Assembly: GCA_029204225.1 (NCBI GenBank)
Contig: CM055092.1
Location: forward strand, 75,160,383-75,224,382
Reading direction: 5' to 3'
DNA: 64,000 bases
Source of the DNA: Diphasiastrum complanatum
Taxonomy: Eukaryota; Streptophyta; Lycopodiopsida; Lycopodiales; Lycopodiaceae
Part shown: positions 9,080 to 21,972 of the stretch, piece after piece
How positions within the stretch are numbered: position 1 is the stretch's first letter
Layout of the letters: each line of letters begins with the position of its first letter
Position numbers and translations under genes: made by a program
The notes under the pieces: model-generated
What the model saw: only the letters and a program-made list of their open reading frames with translations
Databases searched by the model: none
Told to the model about the DNA's origin: nothing

Positions 9080-12044
9080 ATGTCAAGTAGTTCTACCTCT
9101 TCTATTCCATTAGTTGTAATTCAATATGTTGCAACAAGTGCAACATCTTCATATGACATTCCCAATGAAAGCTTTTTTTATAAAGCCACTCCTGAATCTG
9201 AACATATTTTGGTAAACGACGTGGCATCGTCATCATTTACCCGTTTATCATCTGAAATTCCTCAAGCAAGTACTTTTCAAGACATGACGCTTGTAACTCG
9301 GCTTGTATCAAATCTTTCGACCTCGTCCTCCTCTTCAGATACAGGCTCGGCACAACTAGAACATTGTTCTTTTAAAAAAGTTGAATCAATGAGTGATGAG
9401 TCAAAAGTTTTAATTCACTCAGCTACTTATTCTAGTAAATCAACAGATCCACGTAAGTCTGTTGATCTGCGACGTTCAAGCTTTTCTCATGTTCGTAAGA
9501 GACTTCTCAAAGTGATGTTCGTCGTGTTAAATCTAAAAAGGCTATATTCGTTGAAAATTTAGAGCCTTCTGAAGGTCCAGAACATCCTAGGGTTGGAGTC
9601 AGAATTCTCAGTCATAAAATTCCAACACCTTCTCAACCAATTCAAGCACCTACTAGTGTCACAGGTTCAATTTACAAATCAGACTCCAAACAAAAAGAAA
9701 AATATAAGAGAGACTTGAGATCCTCACATGATTTAACGAATCGTCAAAAACAGTTGATTACAAAATTTGAGATTCGAAAGGTACGGAATATTATTTGCTA
9801 TTCATCTTGTTGGTTGCAAAAGCTGAGTATCAAAGAAATTGAAGAATTAAGATCAAACTTCTTTTTACGGAGTAAGGATGAGAGAAATTACTATTTATGT
9901 GCAACAGTGAGGCCGGACAAAAATTCATTTTCGTATTTTTTAAATGCTTTGGAGGTTTGTCACAAAGCTTACAAAGCAGTTCACGCAATCGAAAACTCAC
10001 GGCTTCAATGAATGCATGCACGACTTCAGAAAGACCCAACATTACGGGGATCCTTACAGGGTCGAACTGATTCTCCATATGCTTTAAATGCAACTGCTTG
10101 GCTAAAGCATTTCATAGATGTGCACGGAGAAAAATTGCCTAATTTCTTATATTTTCACTTGCCGAATAATTTTACAAAATTAGAAATATTTTGATGTACA
10201 AAGAGTTTGCAAAACCAAAAAATGTTTCCTATTTGAGTTACTCATATCTTCTTAGAATTTGGAAAAGAAATTTTGGACTGGTAAAGATTCCCAAAAAATC
10301 ACGAATGACAATATGCTCCACTTGCGAATTGTTAAAGTCTGCAAAACAACTTGCAAAGACCAATGATGAGAAAGGTAAATATTAATTAAATTTGTCATTC
10401 ATTTTAATACTTTCTGTTTTGAAAAAAATTATGTTGCAGTCTTTTTTAACACCATTATGGTATGATCTTATTTTATTAAATAAGTGAATCATTGTATTTT
10501 CAGTGGATGTTACAAAAGCTCTTCAGCTGCACAGAGATCAACAAACAGTTGAAAGACAAAAGTTGGCCAAGCATCGAAAGAAGTGTTTGGAATGTCCACA
10601 AAAATATCTGGGACTTGTTATTGATGGCATGGGTCAGAAGAAAACAATATTGTCTCATTTTGTTAGAGTGCCCAAAAATTTGAACGAGGCAGATTTTATT
10701 CAGGTTTATCTCGTTGGAGCACTTGTGTTTAATGGCACTTTGGAGTCCAAGGTCTTTTTTAATTATCCCAATGTTCGAAATGATCCAAATTTGACGATCA
10801 CCATTGTACATAAGATAATTTGTGAATTTGGTGAAAATCTTCCAGAAATACTTTATTTGCAGCTTGACAACACTGGTAGGAAAAATAAAAATCAAACTGT
10901 TTTGGCATACTTGTCTATGCTAGTGGAGAAAAAAAAAATTTAAAAAGTAAAAATAGAATTTGTGCTGGCAGGACATACCCACGATCAAATTGATCAAATG
11001 TTTAGTTGCTTTTCTAAAAAAGCATTTTTATTACCAGTGCTTCAAAGCATGGTTGAGGAATTGTATGTGCCAAAGCCAAACGTGTCATTAATCAGACACA
11101 CATATGATTTTTGTAATTATGTTAAAGCGTCCAACGAAACAGAGCGATGCGTAGCTAATATTAATGATATTAGCTTTCAGCACCAGTTTAAAATTAAATG
11201 TAACGAATCAGGCATTATATAATTATAGGGCAAACTATTTTCAAATTCAGTTTCGTGGCTACCTCTTGAAGGAGTTCAATTTTTGCTTAGCATTCCATCG
11301 ACTCAAATCAAGCTTATTGTGTTGTCTCCCTTGAAGTCCTTGCTAGAAGAACAAAAGGCGCAAAGAGAACATCGTGAGATTGATCCATTTGCCTCATTAA
11401 ATTTTTTGGAATCAAGTATTCAAGCAGCTTATCATTTTTTTGATGAGTTTGATCAGCATTAGTGGATGGACTTTTTCGAGGAACAAAAAATCAGTTTGCT
11501 CAATCTCGAACATACATCAACAACTGATGAATTTCATTGGCCTCATAAATTAGGAACATCAACTATGACTGTCAAACCTTCATATCTTCCTCGAGATAAT
11601 GATTTTCTACAGCTTGTGCTAGGTGAGGAACGTGAAATTTATGTGGGCTCAAGGAAGAATAGGCAAAGTGTAAAAGCTGCAAAAATGAAATGGCGCGGTG
11701 ATTTGAATGAAATCCAAATTGGAAGCCTTGTTGCACTTCTAGCTTCAGAAAACAATGAAGGACATCCTTTTTGGATTGCCAAAGTACTTGGTTTTATTCA
11801 AAATAGCAATCAAACAAAAGTACTACGTGTCCTTTGGTTGCGCACCACTTCAACCAATGCTTTTTTGGGAAGGTACGAACTCGAAATGTTGCAAGTAAAT
11901 CCAAAGGACAAGAGAAAGAGATTGCCAAAAAATCAACCAAGAGTCGACGATTTGAATCTACAAGATGTAGATGTTTTGGCATTTAATTTTGAATTAACAA
12001 TGACCAATCATCTACGAAAGTCAACAATATCTATATTGAAATAA
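9080..12044 (+). pseudogene. DDE-transposase-like gene of the GHTH...ID family (DUF7869-like), inactivated
   Basis: Exon 1 (9,080-10,374) starts Ser/Thr-rich, shifts frame near 9,510, has TGA at 10,009 and shifts again near 10,190. It contains H-x-I-x-x-S-R-L, S-Y-S-Y-L-L-R-I-W-K and a C-x2-C (I-C-S-T-C-E). After an intron (10,375-10,503, GTAAAT...TTTTCAG) exon 2 stays in one frame to 12,044. It is broken only by TAA 10,941, TAA 11,220, TAG 11,226 and TAG 11,460. It carries I-D-G-M-G (Asp at 10,623), L-Q-L-D-N (Asp at 10,866) with K-N-K-N, then A-G-H-T-H-D-Q-I-D (10,968-10,994). The tail (11,620-12,000) looks like a small beta-barrel with P-F-W-I-A-K-V and D-V-L-A-F. Order and spacing match uncharacterised plant and animal proteins I recall as DUF7869. 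The acidic residues suggest an RNase H-like nuclease or integrase; that function is inference. Confidence 0.7.
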
Positions 12045-14108
12045 CGACTTGGATTACTTGAAAAACCATCATCCTCCACTCGTCATCAACAGAGAAAAGA
12101 AAAATGGGTACTCAATCCTCACAAAAGGAAGTGGGCAGATGATCTTCTTACAAAAATTGAAACCCAAGGACTTGGAAGCACTTCCCTCACACTATATTCC
12201 ACCAAGGGAAAGACTCACACCAATCTATGTACGAAGAGAATAGGGAGATAGAGAGAGCAAGAGATAAGAGAGGCCTTGTTTTCCACACAAAGTAAATGAA
12301 GACGTAACTCACATCACAAATATTCAACCAAGACAAGGGAACCATTTTTCACAAAAATGGAAAACATATGGGATCGCACCACAGATTTTCTTATTGAGAG
12401 ATAGGAACTCTCACAACAAATCTTGCACAAAGGTAATAGGGAGAAATGGAAAAGCTCATATTGAATCCGAGAGAGGTTAGAAGCTTTGAGAGACTTAAGA
12501 TGGGATAATTGGGAGGAGAGAGGGGGGGGGTGTGGTTTGATGCTTGCTCTTCACCTCTTTTTATGGGAGTGGATAAAAATCTTTTTTTCATCTTGCTATT
12601 TCCTCACCCTTCCACCAGGGTTTTTCACTTCATGTACCTACTCTCCTCTTTATTGCCATATGTTCTGGATTTTGTGGACTTCTTTCTTTCTTTTTGTCTT
12701 GTCAACTTTTTCTCTCCTTGTGATGACCTCTTCTTTCACTTTTCCTTTCCATAATTGCTACTATCCTCCCCACTGAATCCGTGACACTTTGCAAAAAGGT
12801 GAATTATGCCATTGATTGCGAATAATTGTCAATGATGGTCAACCTTTCAATGGTTGACAACTTGTTAGCTATAGTATATGTGCCTATTCTTAAAGGCTTC
12901 TGAAGGGCTAGTAGGTCATCATTGTCCATTCGTTACCGTACTCATCCAATTGTTCCTTGCCATTCCATAAAGAGTGAAGTTTTGCTACCATTTTCATATT
13001 TCCCTTTGAAAACTTTGCTACTACTAAAGGGGAGGGGGGGGGGGGGGGGGTTTGCTCTTGGCCTTGACCTATAATTTCCATTTGTCGTTCCTTTTATTCA
13101 GTAAATACTATGATATTGAAGTTTTGACCATAAAAATTTCCACATTTCTATGCCCATATTTTCAATCTCTCATTTTTCAATGCCTGGCCCTTGTTTCCTT
13201 TTCCCAGTACTTTGAACAGTCATTAGATATCATGATGTCTATTCATAGCTTTATACAGATTCCATAAAAAGAAAAATTCTATATTAGCCCGATTTTTAGG
13301 GAAAAAAGTTGGCTTATAATTATAGGAAATGCAATTATAAGTATTTGAATCATTGCAATTTTACCTTTATTTTATCTAGCAGAGTTTTAACTTGTGTTTA
13401 GAATCTCATAATTTGTTTTATTTTGCACATAGTTACTCGTCGGTATATTGGATGTCATACATTCAAATATAGGAAAATTGTAGTATCAAGGGAGATCTCG
13501 AAATGGACTTGTTGATAGCGGTATCTACTTTTATGAATCACTATACATACTAGATATGCTTTGGAACTCTTGAGGTCATTTCACTTCTGGAATTGGACAA
13601 TGACAAATAGATTATTCCTAACAGCACTATTTCAAAATCATTTTGATGCAAACTCTAAAATAAGTATTAGATCCTAAAATATTCAATTAAGTTGGTATAT
13701 TTTTGTAAATGTATTTGCTGATTTATTTTCAAGTGAAAATGTGCATAGAACACTGACTTTATTTGTTAGTAAAGATTTGTCAGAGCTTATGGACAAAGGT
13801 TGGGACTGTAAATCAAATGGAGATAGAGTGTAGAATAAAAAAAATCCATTTGCTTTTGATATCAAATCCAAAGACAAATGTTGAGTCTTAATTTTAACTA
13901 TCAAAGATGGAAAAAGCAAGGTACAATATGGATACCATTAGATCAAGACATGGAACCAAATATGCATAGTAATAGAAAGCATATTGATGCTATATACAGA
14001 GATGGAGGAAGACTAGAGCCTAAACTATATCAAGATGGAATACGAAATTAGTACTATTGAGGTGGAGGAAGACTAGAGCCTTTTACTGAGGATACCTTTG
14101 GAAAGTCC
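12045..14108. other. No gene recognised; G-tract at 13,031-13,050
   Basis: The first 200 bp may be the 3' end of the preceding gene, since a frame with a Lys/Trp-rich stretch runs at 12,080-12,240. Beyond that the sequence is AT-rich with short pyrimidine-rich ORFs and a G-tract at 13,031-13,050. I found no terminal inverted repeat closing the 6-12 kb gene pair. Confidence 0.4.
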
Positions 14109-14580
14109 AAGCCTGCAGATTTAGACCTCTGTCTCCAAGATTTGGATCTTAATAATGATGATAGTACATATTTTAATCTGGCACGGAACAACGTATTATT
14201 TCTTGGTTTTTCAGCTACTACTTTTCTCGATTCTGATTCTAAGAGTCTTATTACTCTTCCTACTTATAATATAAACAATGAATCTTATTTGACCTTACCT
14301 GATGTATCAGATCTTCCCAAGCTCATAAAGGCTGAGACTCTTTTCATTCTTGCTAGCAATCTTGATGAGTTCTCTGACTTTATTGACTATGAAGCTGATG
14401 ATCTTGTACCAAGTGTAGATGATGTAAATGATGATGTTTTGTGTTTTTGGAAGAGAGTGTTTGAAGAGGGTTGTTGAGACAGCAAATCCACCTACTGAGG
14501 AGGAGTTTATAAGAAGCAACTTTGTTTTCCAGATCCAACTGCAAAAGTCATTGAGGACAAAGCAAACTGTATAAGTATTT
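14109..14580 (+). pseudogene. Acidic relict ORF related to the 30-kb minus-strand gene
   Basis: An open frame from about 14,109 through 14,477 ends at TGA and continues with further stops. It is very acidic. The block E-F-S-D-F-I-D-Y-E-A-D-D-L-V (14,367-14,408) matches E-F-S-D-F-V-D-F-E-T-D-D-L-V encoded on the minus strand at about 30,416-30,457, and both are followed by Asp-rich residues. I do not recognise the family. An acceptor-like TTTCACTTTAG at about 14,674 may start a next exon. The match shows that one unknown protein family occurs twice in the window. Confidence 0.5.
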
Positions 14581-17500
14581 TGTCCTATGCTATGTAGTAG
14601 ATTTTGTAGGAACTAATATAAATCTAGGCCATATGTTCTTCGGTAACTAATATTTTTTCACTTTAGGACAGGAAACAGTATATCTTGATAAGTTTGACAT
14701 TCAGCGAGGAGGACATAGAACCTTTGGTGGTGAATTCATGAGAGATCCTGTACTCGGCAATTATTTGAAGTGTCCTCCAAGAATCACGAGATAAGTGTCA
14801 CACATTCAAAGTTTTCATCCACATGGAGAATGATAATGGCAATAAAAGCACTTTCCTTTTTTTTATTGGAAGCCATTCACAAGGGTGCATAAAATCATAT
14901 TTGTCAAAAAAAACCTGCTACTGTAAAAATCTTCGGAAATGGACCTGTAAATATCATGCTCAGGTCTTTCCATTTTGCATTATATGCTACATATATTGAT
15001 CTCAGTAATTGTGAATACCATCTGTTGGACCCATATGATAGAAGAAAGTTACTTTAGGACTTTAAGTTGCAACTTTCATCAAAAATGGATTAGATATAGA
15101 GATCAATGTATTTGTAATCTATTACATTTTGAAATACAAAAATATTTTGGTGTCTATTATCTACAGCCTGTATAAATTTACATGTTTTTTGAAATTTTTT
15201 GTAATCTTCCAATTTTGTATTATGGCATATTTGCACTCTTCTAGAAAACCATTAGAAAGTTGTACAATGTAGCTATTCTTTGTGATGATTCCATCATGTT
15301 GTGTGCTTTTATGAAATGTTGTTCTAGCTTGCCAATGAGATTTCTCCATTCCTTGTGATGACCATATGCTAATACTTCCATACATTCTTGCAAAGAATGT
15401 TGCATGATGTCTTAATATTTGCTACATTTAATACAATGTAAGAATGTAAATTAGTATCACCAAAATGTAGATTAGTAGCACAAAAATATAAATGAGTAGC
15501 ACAAATCTTTTAGAATAATATTGTAGATAAATTTTACCATGTAATGTGTTATGTGATTTTCTCCCCATGCACTCTAAACTGCATCCACAAATTCAATGGT
15601 TGTTTTATGTATCATTCGCACATCAATATTTGAAATTTTCTCCTTAGATATTTGACCATGCTATCAAGCTTTTTCCAAACTTCTGCTTTCAGTAATCAAG
15701 TAGAACCTAGTTCTTCATTAAACATACATTTCAAGGTCTTTAAATCTCTATCAAAATGCAACTCTATGTTGAAATCGCCAATTCTAGGAATACTTACTTG
15801 AGCTCCCTCCATGTGATTTTTTTATGATAGCAGGATAAGATATTTTACTAAATATCTATGACAATATGTCATGGTCTTCTTTTAACACCTGTAAAAAGAA
15901 CAAAAGAACATTGAATCTTAACATTAACACAAAGAATATGCTCATATGAAATTAACACATGATCAACTTACCTGAAAAGCTGTCAACCACTAAATATCAT
16001 TCTCTAATTGAACACTGAAGCTGAAATCTTCATTTTATTCTGAATTTGAAAGTGATCTATTCATGGTTGTAAGACTAACTCTCTCCATTTTTTGTCCGTT
16101 AATAATCTCATATTCATCCAACTTTGGAACCACTATCAACTTACTATTTACTTTCTGATTTGTAATGCTATACAATTCTATTAAGAATCCCAACAATTGA
16201 TTAATATCAATAAACAAATTGTTTCAATTGTCATATTGTAAAGATTCTTCCTTTGAGCAATATAGTTCATTGACATGAACTGGAATACCCACATCTTTGC
16301 ATGCCTTGGTTCAACATATTTCTTTTTATTTTTAAATGAAATGGTCATGAAATCAGAAACTTCTTGATACTTACTTGTACAAATGCTTCCTTTATCATTT
16401 TGAACATGGTAGCATATGCTTCTCTACTAATACTAGGAAAATTGCATGCACCTTGCTTGGGTCCTCTCAAGGATATTAATTACGAAACTAGCCCTGAATT
16501 GAGATTTATTTGAGGCGTAATTAATATCTCGAACACCAGAGGGCTGCTTGACTATGTTAAGGATTACTCTAGATCCTCTGGTCTGGACATCGATATAACA
16601 AATTGTAGCCAACATTTAACTATAAGCCACAACTCAATAATAGTATCAGTAAAAGTGATGATAGTCAGCTTGTGTCTCTAAGTGATTACATACATAGCAG
16701 CAACTTATATAGCTAGCATACTTATATGGACAATAACTTCATCGAGATATTTTGCGAACTATATTCTATCATAACCCCCACATAAGTAACAGGCAAAAAG
16801 ATCAAGAAGATGAGAAAACCATACAACTTGATATAGCTAGCATGAGATGATCCTCCCATCCAATATATGTAATATCACCAAGATCCTCCTCACTTGTGCA
16901 ATAGAGCGGTTTCCACCGAAGGAGAAGCCAAGATAACACCAAGAGCACAAAGAGTTCAAAAGCAAGAATGAGGCTTAAAGCTATATGAGGTGTCTCAGTC
17001 CAATCGGGTCCAATAAATCAAGTATAAGTAATAAGAATCACTGAAACTGTCATACGAACCACATACACTTGCACTCTACCATTATAGAGACTTTTCTGAC
17101 TCATGGTTGAGTCTTTTTATATCCATAACCAAAGACATAATATTTTACTTTCTCGACAAATATTTTTGTTATAAAACATGAAAGTTAGAAAAAAAATTCT
17201 TTAAATTTTAAGTAGACTCGCAAGAGTCATCATCTTTAACTCTTCCACTCTAATGTACCAAACGTTCAATAACAAGACAATTTCTCAATTTTTAGCTCTA
17301 ATGTCTAACACTCTATCAAGTACCAAAGGAATTCGTGAAGAAGAATTATCTTCCAATCCCAAGTCCTCAAATCATCCCACATTATCATTTCATTTAAGCT
17401 CAACTTTAGTAAACTCACTTGGAGTATATTCTAATTTCTTCAAGGAGGTCTAATTGATACCTTCAAGGTCCAATTTTTTTAACTATTTAAAAAGGTTCAC

Positions 17501-17867
17501 AAATCCTAGCCAACAGTTTAGAATCCTTAGGTAACATAAAAGCCTAATTAATTACTTGAAAATTTAGATGAGTTTTGCTCAATAGCAAATTTTCATGTAC
17601 AATCCCACACATTTCATATAGTTTCCTTTGCTAATCAAAACAATTTCTACATATCATACAAAAAATTCTGATCCAAAGGAACTTAATTTTCATCAATTGG
17701 AGTCTCAAGCAATTATTATTGATTGTCAAATGCTTGAGACTACTATAAGCAACTCAATCAAAGAGGTACCAATTCCATTGCCAATGCCTATAGAAGATAT
17801 GCGTTCAAACACATTTTTATAGTTTGATTTGTTCTTTCCACCATTCTTTCACTTAAATTAGGATTTC

Positions 17868-17871
<4 letters not shown>
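14581..17871. other. AT-rich stretch without recognisable genes
   Basis: Only short, unrelated ORFs occur. The segment at 16,433-16,615 (minus, 60 codons) has the look of retroelement leader or LTR sequence but no diagnostic motif. Nothing else stands out. Confidence 0.35.

Positions 17872-17911
<40 letters not shown>
17872..17911. repeat. (GA)n microsatellite
   Basis: About 20 uninterrupted GA units. Confidence 0.95.
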
Positions 17912-17918
<7 letters not shown>

Positions 17919-18330
17919 GGCTTTCGATAAAGCTAGTAGAGTAGTTTTAAAGCTCTAAAACGTTCTGTTTTTTTTAGGGGGGAGCTTGAACCTAGGAAAA
18001 ATCTTTAAATGCCAAGCGTACCTACCAAGTGAGCCAACCTGGGTAAATACAAAAAATTTATGGGCTGGCCTTATAACAAAGAAAATTAGAGAGTTAATTT
18101 TTAGTCTACCTAGAGAAAAAGGTCTTTTGTGGGTGTGTGTTGTTGTTGGGGGGGAAATTCTGAAAGAATTCACTCCGAACTTTATAACTTTGTTAGTAGT
18201 TTTTACAAATTGTGTTGGCTGAAAGATGCGTACCTTGCGGACAAGCTAGTAATCTAGTCAATGTCAGCATGTTCTTTGACACTCTTCAATTTCATGTATG
18301 AATACTTATTCATCTCTGAAATATGCTGAC

Positions 18331-21300
18331 CTGCAGGTGACTGGAGATGTTGTGCCGTGTTAGACATTTCACACCCATAAGATCCATAATTTTTGAGGGG
18401 ATAGCATTCTCAACTCCAAGTTGCTCCACTGCCTGGACAAACTTATGATGCAGCTTCGCAGTCCAGTCTACCTGCATATGCAAACTTGAGTTCTAGAGGA
18501 GACTTAAGAGGTTGAAAGAGAACTACTGGCTTGCAAAGTCTTTCCACTACTATTCTAGGAGACATTTGCTAGCAAAGAAATTGGCGTTATCCCAGCATTG
18601 CTGAAGAAGTTGGTCCTACTCCGAGGCCAGTGACGAACCTTCATCTTTTTCTTCAAAGCAGTTTTAATGCTCTTTTCAATTTCTCCCGAGTTGGCTTGAT
18701 CCCCAATTTTATCAGGTATTCCTGCTGTACTATCAAGTGTTGGTGACTGTAAAGATGACTTTGAATTTTCTCTCCCAGCATACTCTTGCCCTGAATTTAT
18801 CAGTTCTTCGGCCAACAAGCATTCTTCATTATTCACAGCATCTTGATTTAAGCTGGAATCTAGTAGACTAAAATTCACATCAAAAAAAGAATCTGAGTCC
18901 GAATCAGGCAGCTCAAAGAACATGGCAGGATTAATCTCAAGATTACTTCCTTCATCTCCAAATGATGTGTTTCTTAAACCAATATCAGAGAAGCTGTCCA
19001 AGAACTCGACCTTCGAGCATGGTTCATCTTCAACTTTTACTTGAGAGTGCAGACTTTTGTATGTACAATCTAAAAGCTCTCTTTTCAGTTCCTCAGCTTC
19101 ACGCTTAGCTTCTGTGAACCTTTCGTACACAGAAGACACATCCAAAAAGTCCTCACGTGAACGCACTCTCCCGGATTGCTCAAGTTGAATTGTTCCTGAA
19201 CCTTGTGCTAACACACGACAATCTATTCTGCGATGATCTTTTTACTTCTGGGAAATGTCAGCATTTGAACCCTGAGCCTCTGTCTTAAGCGAGTCAATTG
19301 ATGGGGATAAGTCCTGCTCAAATAGTTTTGATTGTTGAAGAGATATTTTGAATGTTGGAAAGCCTGTAACAAAAGCCTGCAGAATCGTTGACACCTCTCA
19401 AGTAGGGTCTCATCCCATCAAAGTCCTAAGTGGGTTACAAAGGAAAAGTGCTATTTTTAGGTTAACCTTGCCATATGTTTAAATTACTCACACCATTAAA
19501 TTCTCCTTCCCAGTAAGCTTTTAGTTTTATAAACAGTGCAGCCTCTCAGCCCCAGAAAGCCTTAAAATTTGAAAAATAAAATTGCAGCCTTGCATCCACC
19601 CACTACATCCAAAAAGTTCAGAGTAAGGATGCACTATATCTGAGATGACTTGATTAACCTTTGGATAAGTAAACAGTGACTTTTACCATGTCTAACATGT
19701 TAGATCCAAAGTGAGGGAAGAATCAGGCTAACAACCTCCGTCAAGAGATCATTAGCACACACTCTCCAGCCCTTCCACAAGCCAATTCTTGATATAAGCG
19801 TATACAATACGTAGCAAGTGAAATATGGTATCATTTGGCACAGGATAAAAAAGTGAACTGCGTAATAGACCATGCTTTTAAGCAGCATATACAATGTACC
19901 TTGCGAACAACATGCTGCCAAATATTTCCAAGTTTCTCCTCTGTGAGTGGCTTTTGCAGAAAATCTACGGCTCCAAGCTGATCATGGATGAAGTGTTAGG
20001 ATGTACTCCACACAGTAAAAGTGCACATCTAGATAACCATTATGTTGTGCGCTTTTTTCCAGGGACAGATGGTGACTGCCAGAATTCAGTAAGAAGTCTC
20101 TGCTGTCCAAGAGACTTATTACTGAATTGTGGCAGTATTACTTAATGGAAAAAGCATAGTTGTGATTTTTAAGCCGAAGCCCAAGATGTTACACTTACTG
20201 CAATGCCTTGCATCATGATGGCCATATCATCTTCTGTTGTCATCACTGCAAGGACCATGCACACTAAAGAATCAACAAACTTCATAGTCCTGCTGTCAGC
20301 GTGGCACACTTAGCAGATGGTGGCACGTAACTATTCTAGTATTTGATTCAATTGCATGTCTTTTTTGAACGCCTGGTTGAATAACAGTCACTCCAGTTCT
20401 TCCACAGCTTACCTAGCCTTCTTAAATCAACTTTTGGATGAATGAGGATTAGAGGATTTATTTCTCAGCCTAGCAAGCTAGATCTGTTATTAGTGTAAAG
20501 GGTCTCTTACTGATACTAGGCACATCCCTGGTAGCTTTCAAAACTTGGAACCCATCCAGTTCTTTGTCTTTTGTCGCCTGCAGCCATGAAAAGATACATA
20601 CAAAATAGGCCGTATGTGGAAAAACCAATCTCAAGTACCATCGGCAGATATGCACCACATATTCGTGCAGCAATCTTACATAGAATGAGCTAGTTAGAAG
20701 GATCTACACCAAATTAGGAATGACCCAGCAGAAATAATGTTTTGTAAGCTCACCTCAACCAGTGCCACATGGAAAAAACCAGGATGATCTTGAACTTCTG
20801 CGATTGCATTCTCTCCTTTTGTACACACGCTGACTACACAACCGCTCGAGAATAGTGCCCATATTAGTGTAAAGCTCGGTTAAAGCTCGTCTGTGTTTAG
20901 AAGTAACAATACGAGAGAAAGCTGCAATATGTAGTAACGCTCCAGAAAACACATACGTTTTTCTGAATTTGAAGGATAGAAGAAGCATCCCAAGAAATAT
21001 CTCAATCATGTTCAGCTGTCAAAGCTGTGAATGTCATGTTCACAGCCAGGCGCAGGTTCTAATGAAACTGCCAGGTGTCAAACGCTGCTGCGTAGAAAAT
21101 CTATGATAGCTGTATATACACAATAGGGCATTGGTGTCCGACATGTAAAATAAGCTACAATTGTTTGACTGAATGGCATGTTCTCGTGAATTTAATGATT
21201 GAGAGTTTTAAGGATGTCATCACTTCAGATTCTACTCGGTTGTTAATTCGTAACTTTGCAAAGCATTACATATTTTAATCAGTAATTACTCAAGTTTTTA

Positions 21301-21972
21301 AAAACTCGTAATGAAAAGAGTTGGCAAATCAAACCTACACTAGACATATTGATCTCAAGCTGAAGTGCAGAATTGAATGTGTAACTTGAGTGACTAGCAT
21401 CAATCTACACCATCCTTGATGCCATAAGCTATAAATATTGAAATGCATATGTTCTTGTTTCTCACATGAAAGCAACATTAAGCTGGAAATGGTTCTCTTC
21501 AAGCTTTTTCACTTGTTTATCTTTCAACCTTTTCATCATCTATGGCAACGAAGAACATTGTTGCATCCGGTTCGGATATATGTTAAAAACGTTCTTCACT
21601 GGCTTAGATGTATGACATCCTAGAATTATACAGGCAATCTGTCTCAAACAGAAAAGGATTCGTCAGCTAACAGGTTCACCCTCCTACCCATCATCCAGTT
21701 GGACAATGCAAGACCTTTCTGCATAAGAATGCTACTCTACCACTATAACCAAGAAATGAAAGCAAAGCTCCCCATGGAGCTCCCCCATTTTGTACAGTTG
21801 CATGCACCAATATAAGTTTGTGCCCAGGGTGGTTACCAATGTAGTGGTAGCCTTCCAGAATAAGTTTGATTCGATTGACGGCAGCAACATCTTTGTCAAC
21901 TACAAGAACCCGCAATCCGTGAGGGAAATCATTCCAATCTGCAAACTCTTTAGCATTCCCAACCATAGCCAT
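18331..21972 (-). CDS. APRR2-like: APRR2-like pseudo-response regulator with GARP DNA-binding domain (5' seven exons; one in-frame stop)
   Basis: Nuclear GARP-type transcription regulators of this family are tied to chloroplast and pigment development. Exons, all GT-AG and in phase: 21,972-21,837; 20,833-20,754; 20,577-20,511; 20,245-20,199; 19,977-19,900; 19,376-18,639; 18,471-18,331. Exons 1-5 encode a receiver domain: [15 protein letters not shown], then H-V-A-L-V-E where an active receiver has the phospho-accepting Asp (hence pseudo-receiver), then [10 protein letters not shown] and I-W-Q-H-V-V. Exon 6 is acidic and ends K-K-K-M-K. Exon 7 encodes V-D-W-T[15 protein letters not shown], then [14 protein letters not shown] at 19,244-19,242 interrupts exon 6, with the frame open on both sides. 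The expected KYR...HRRH exon was not found below 18,331, so the gene is either truncated or has a long intron. Confidence 0.85.
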
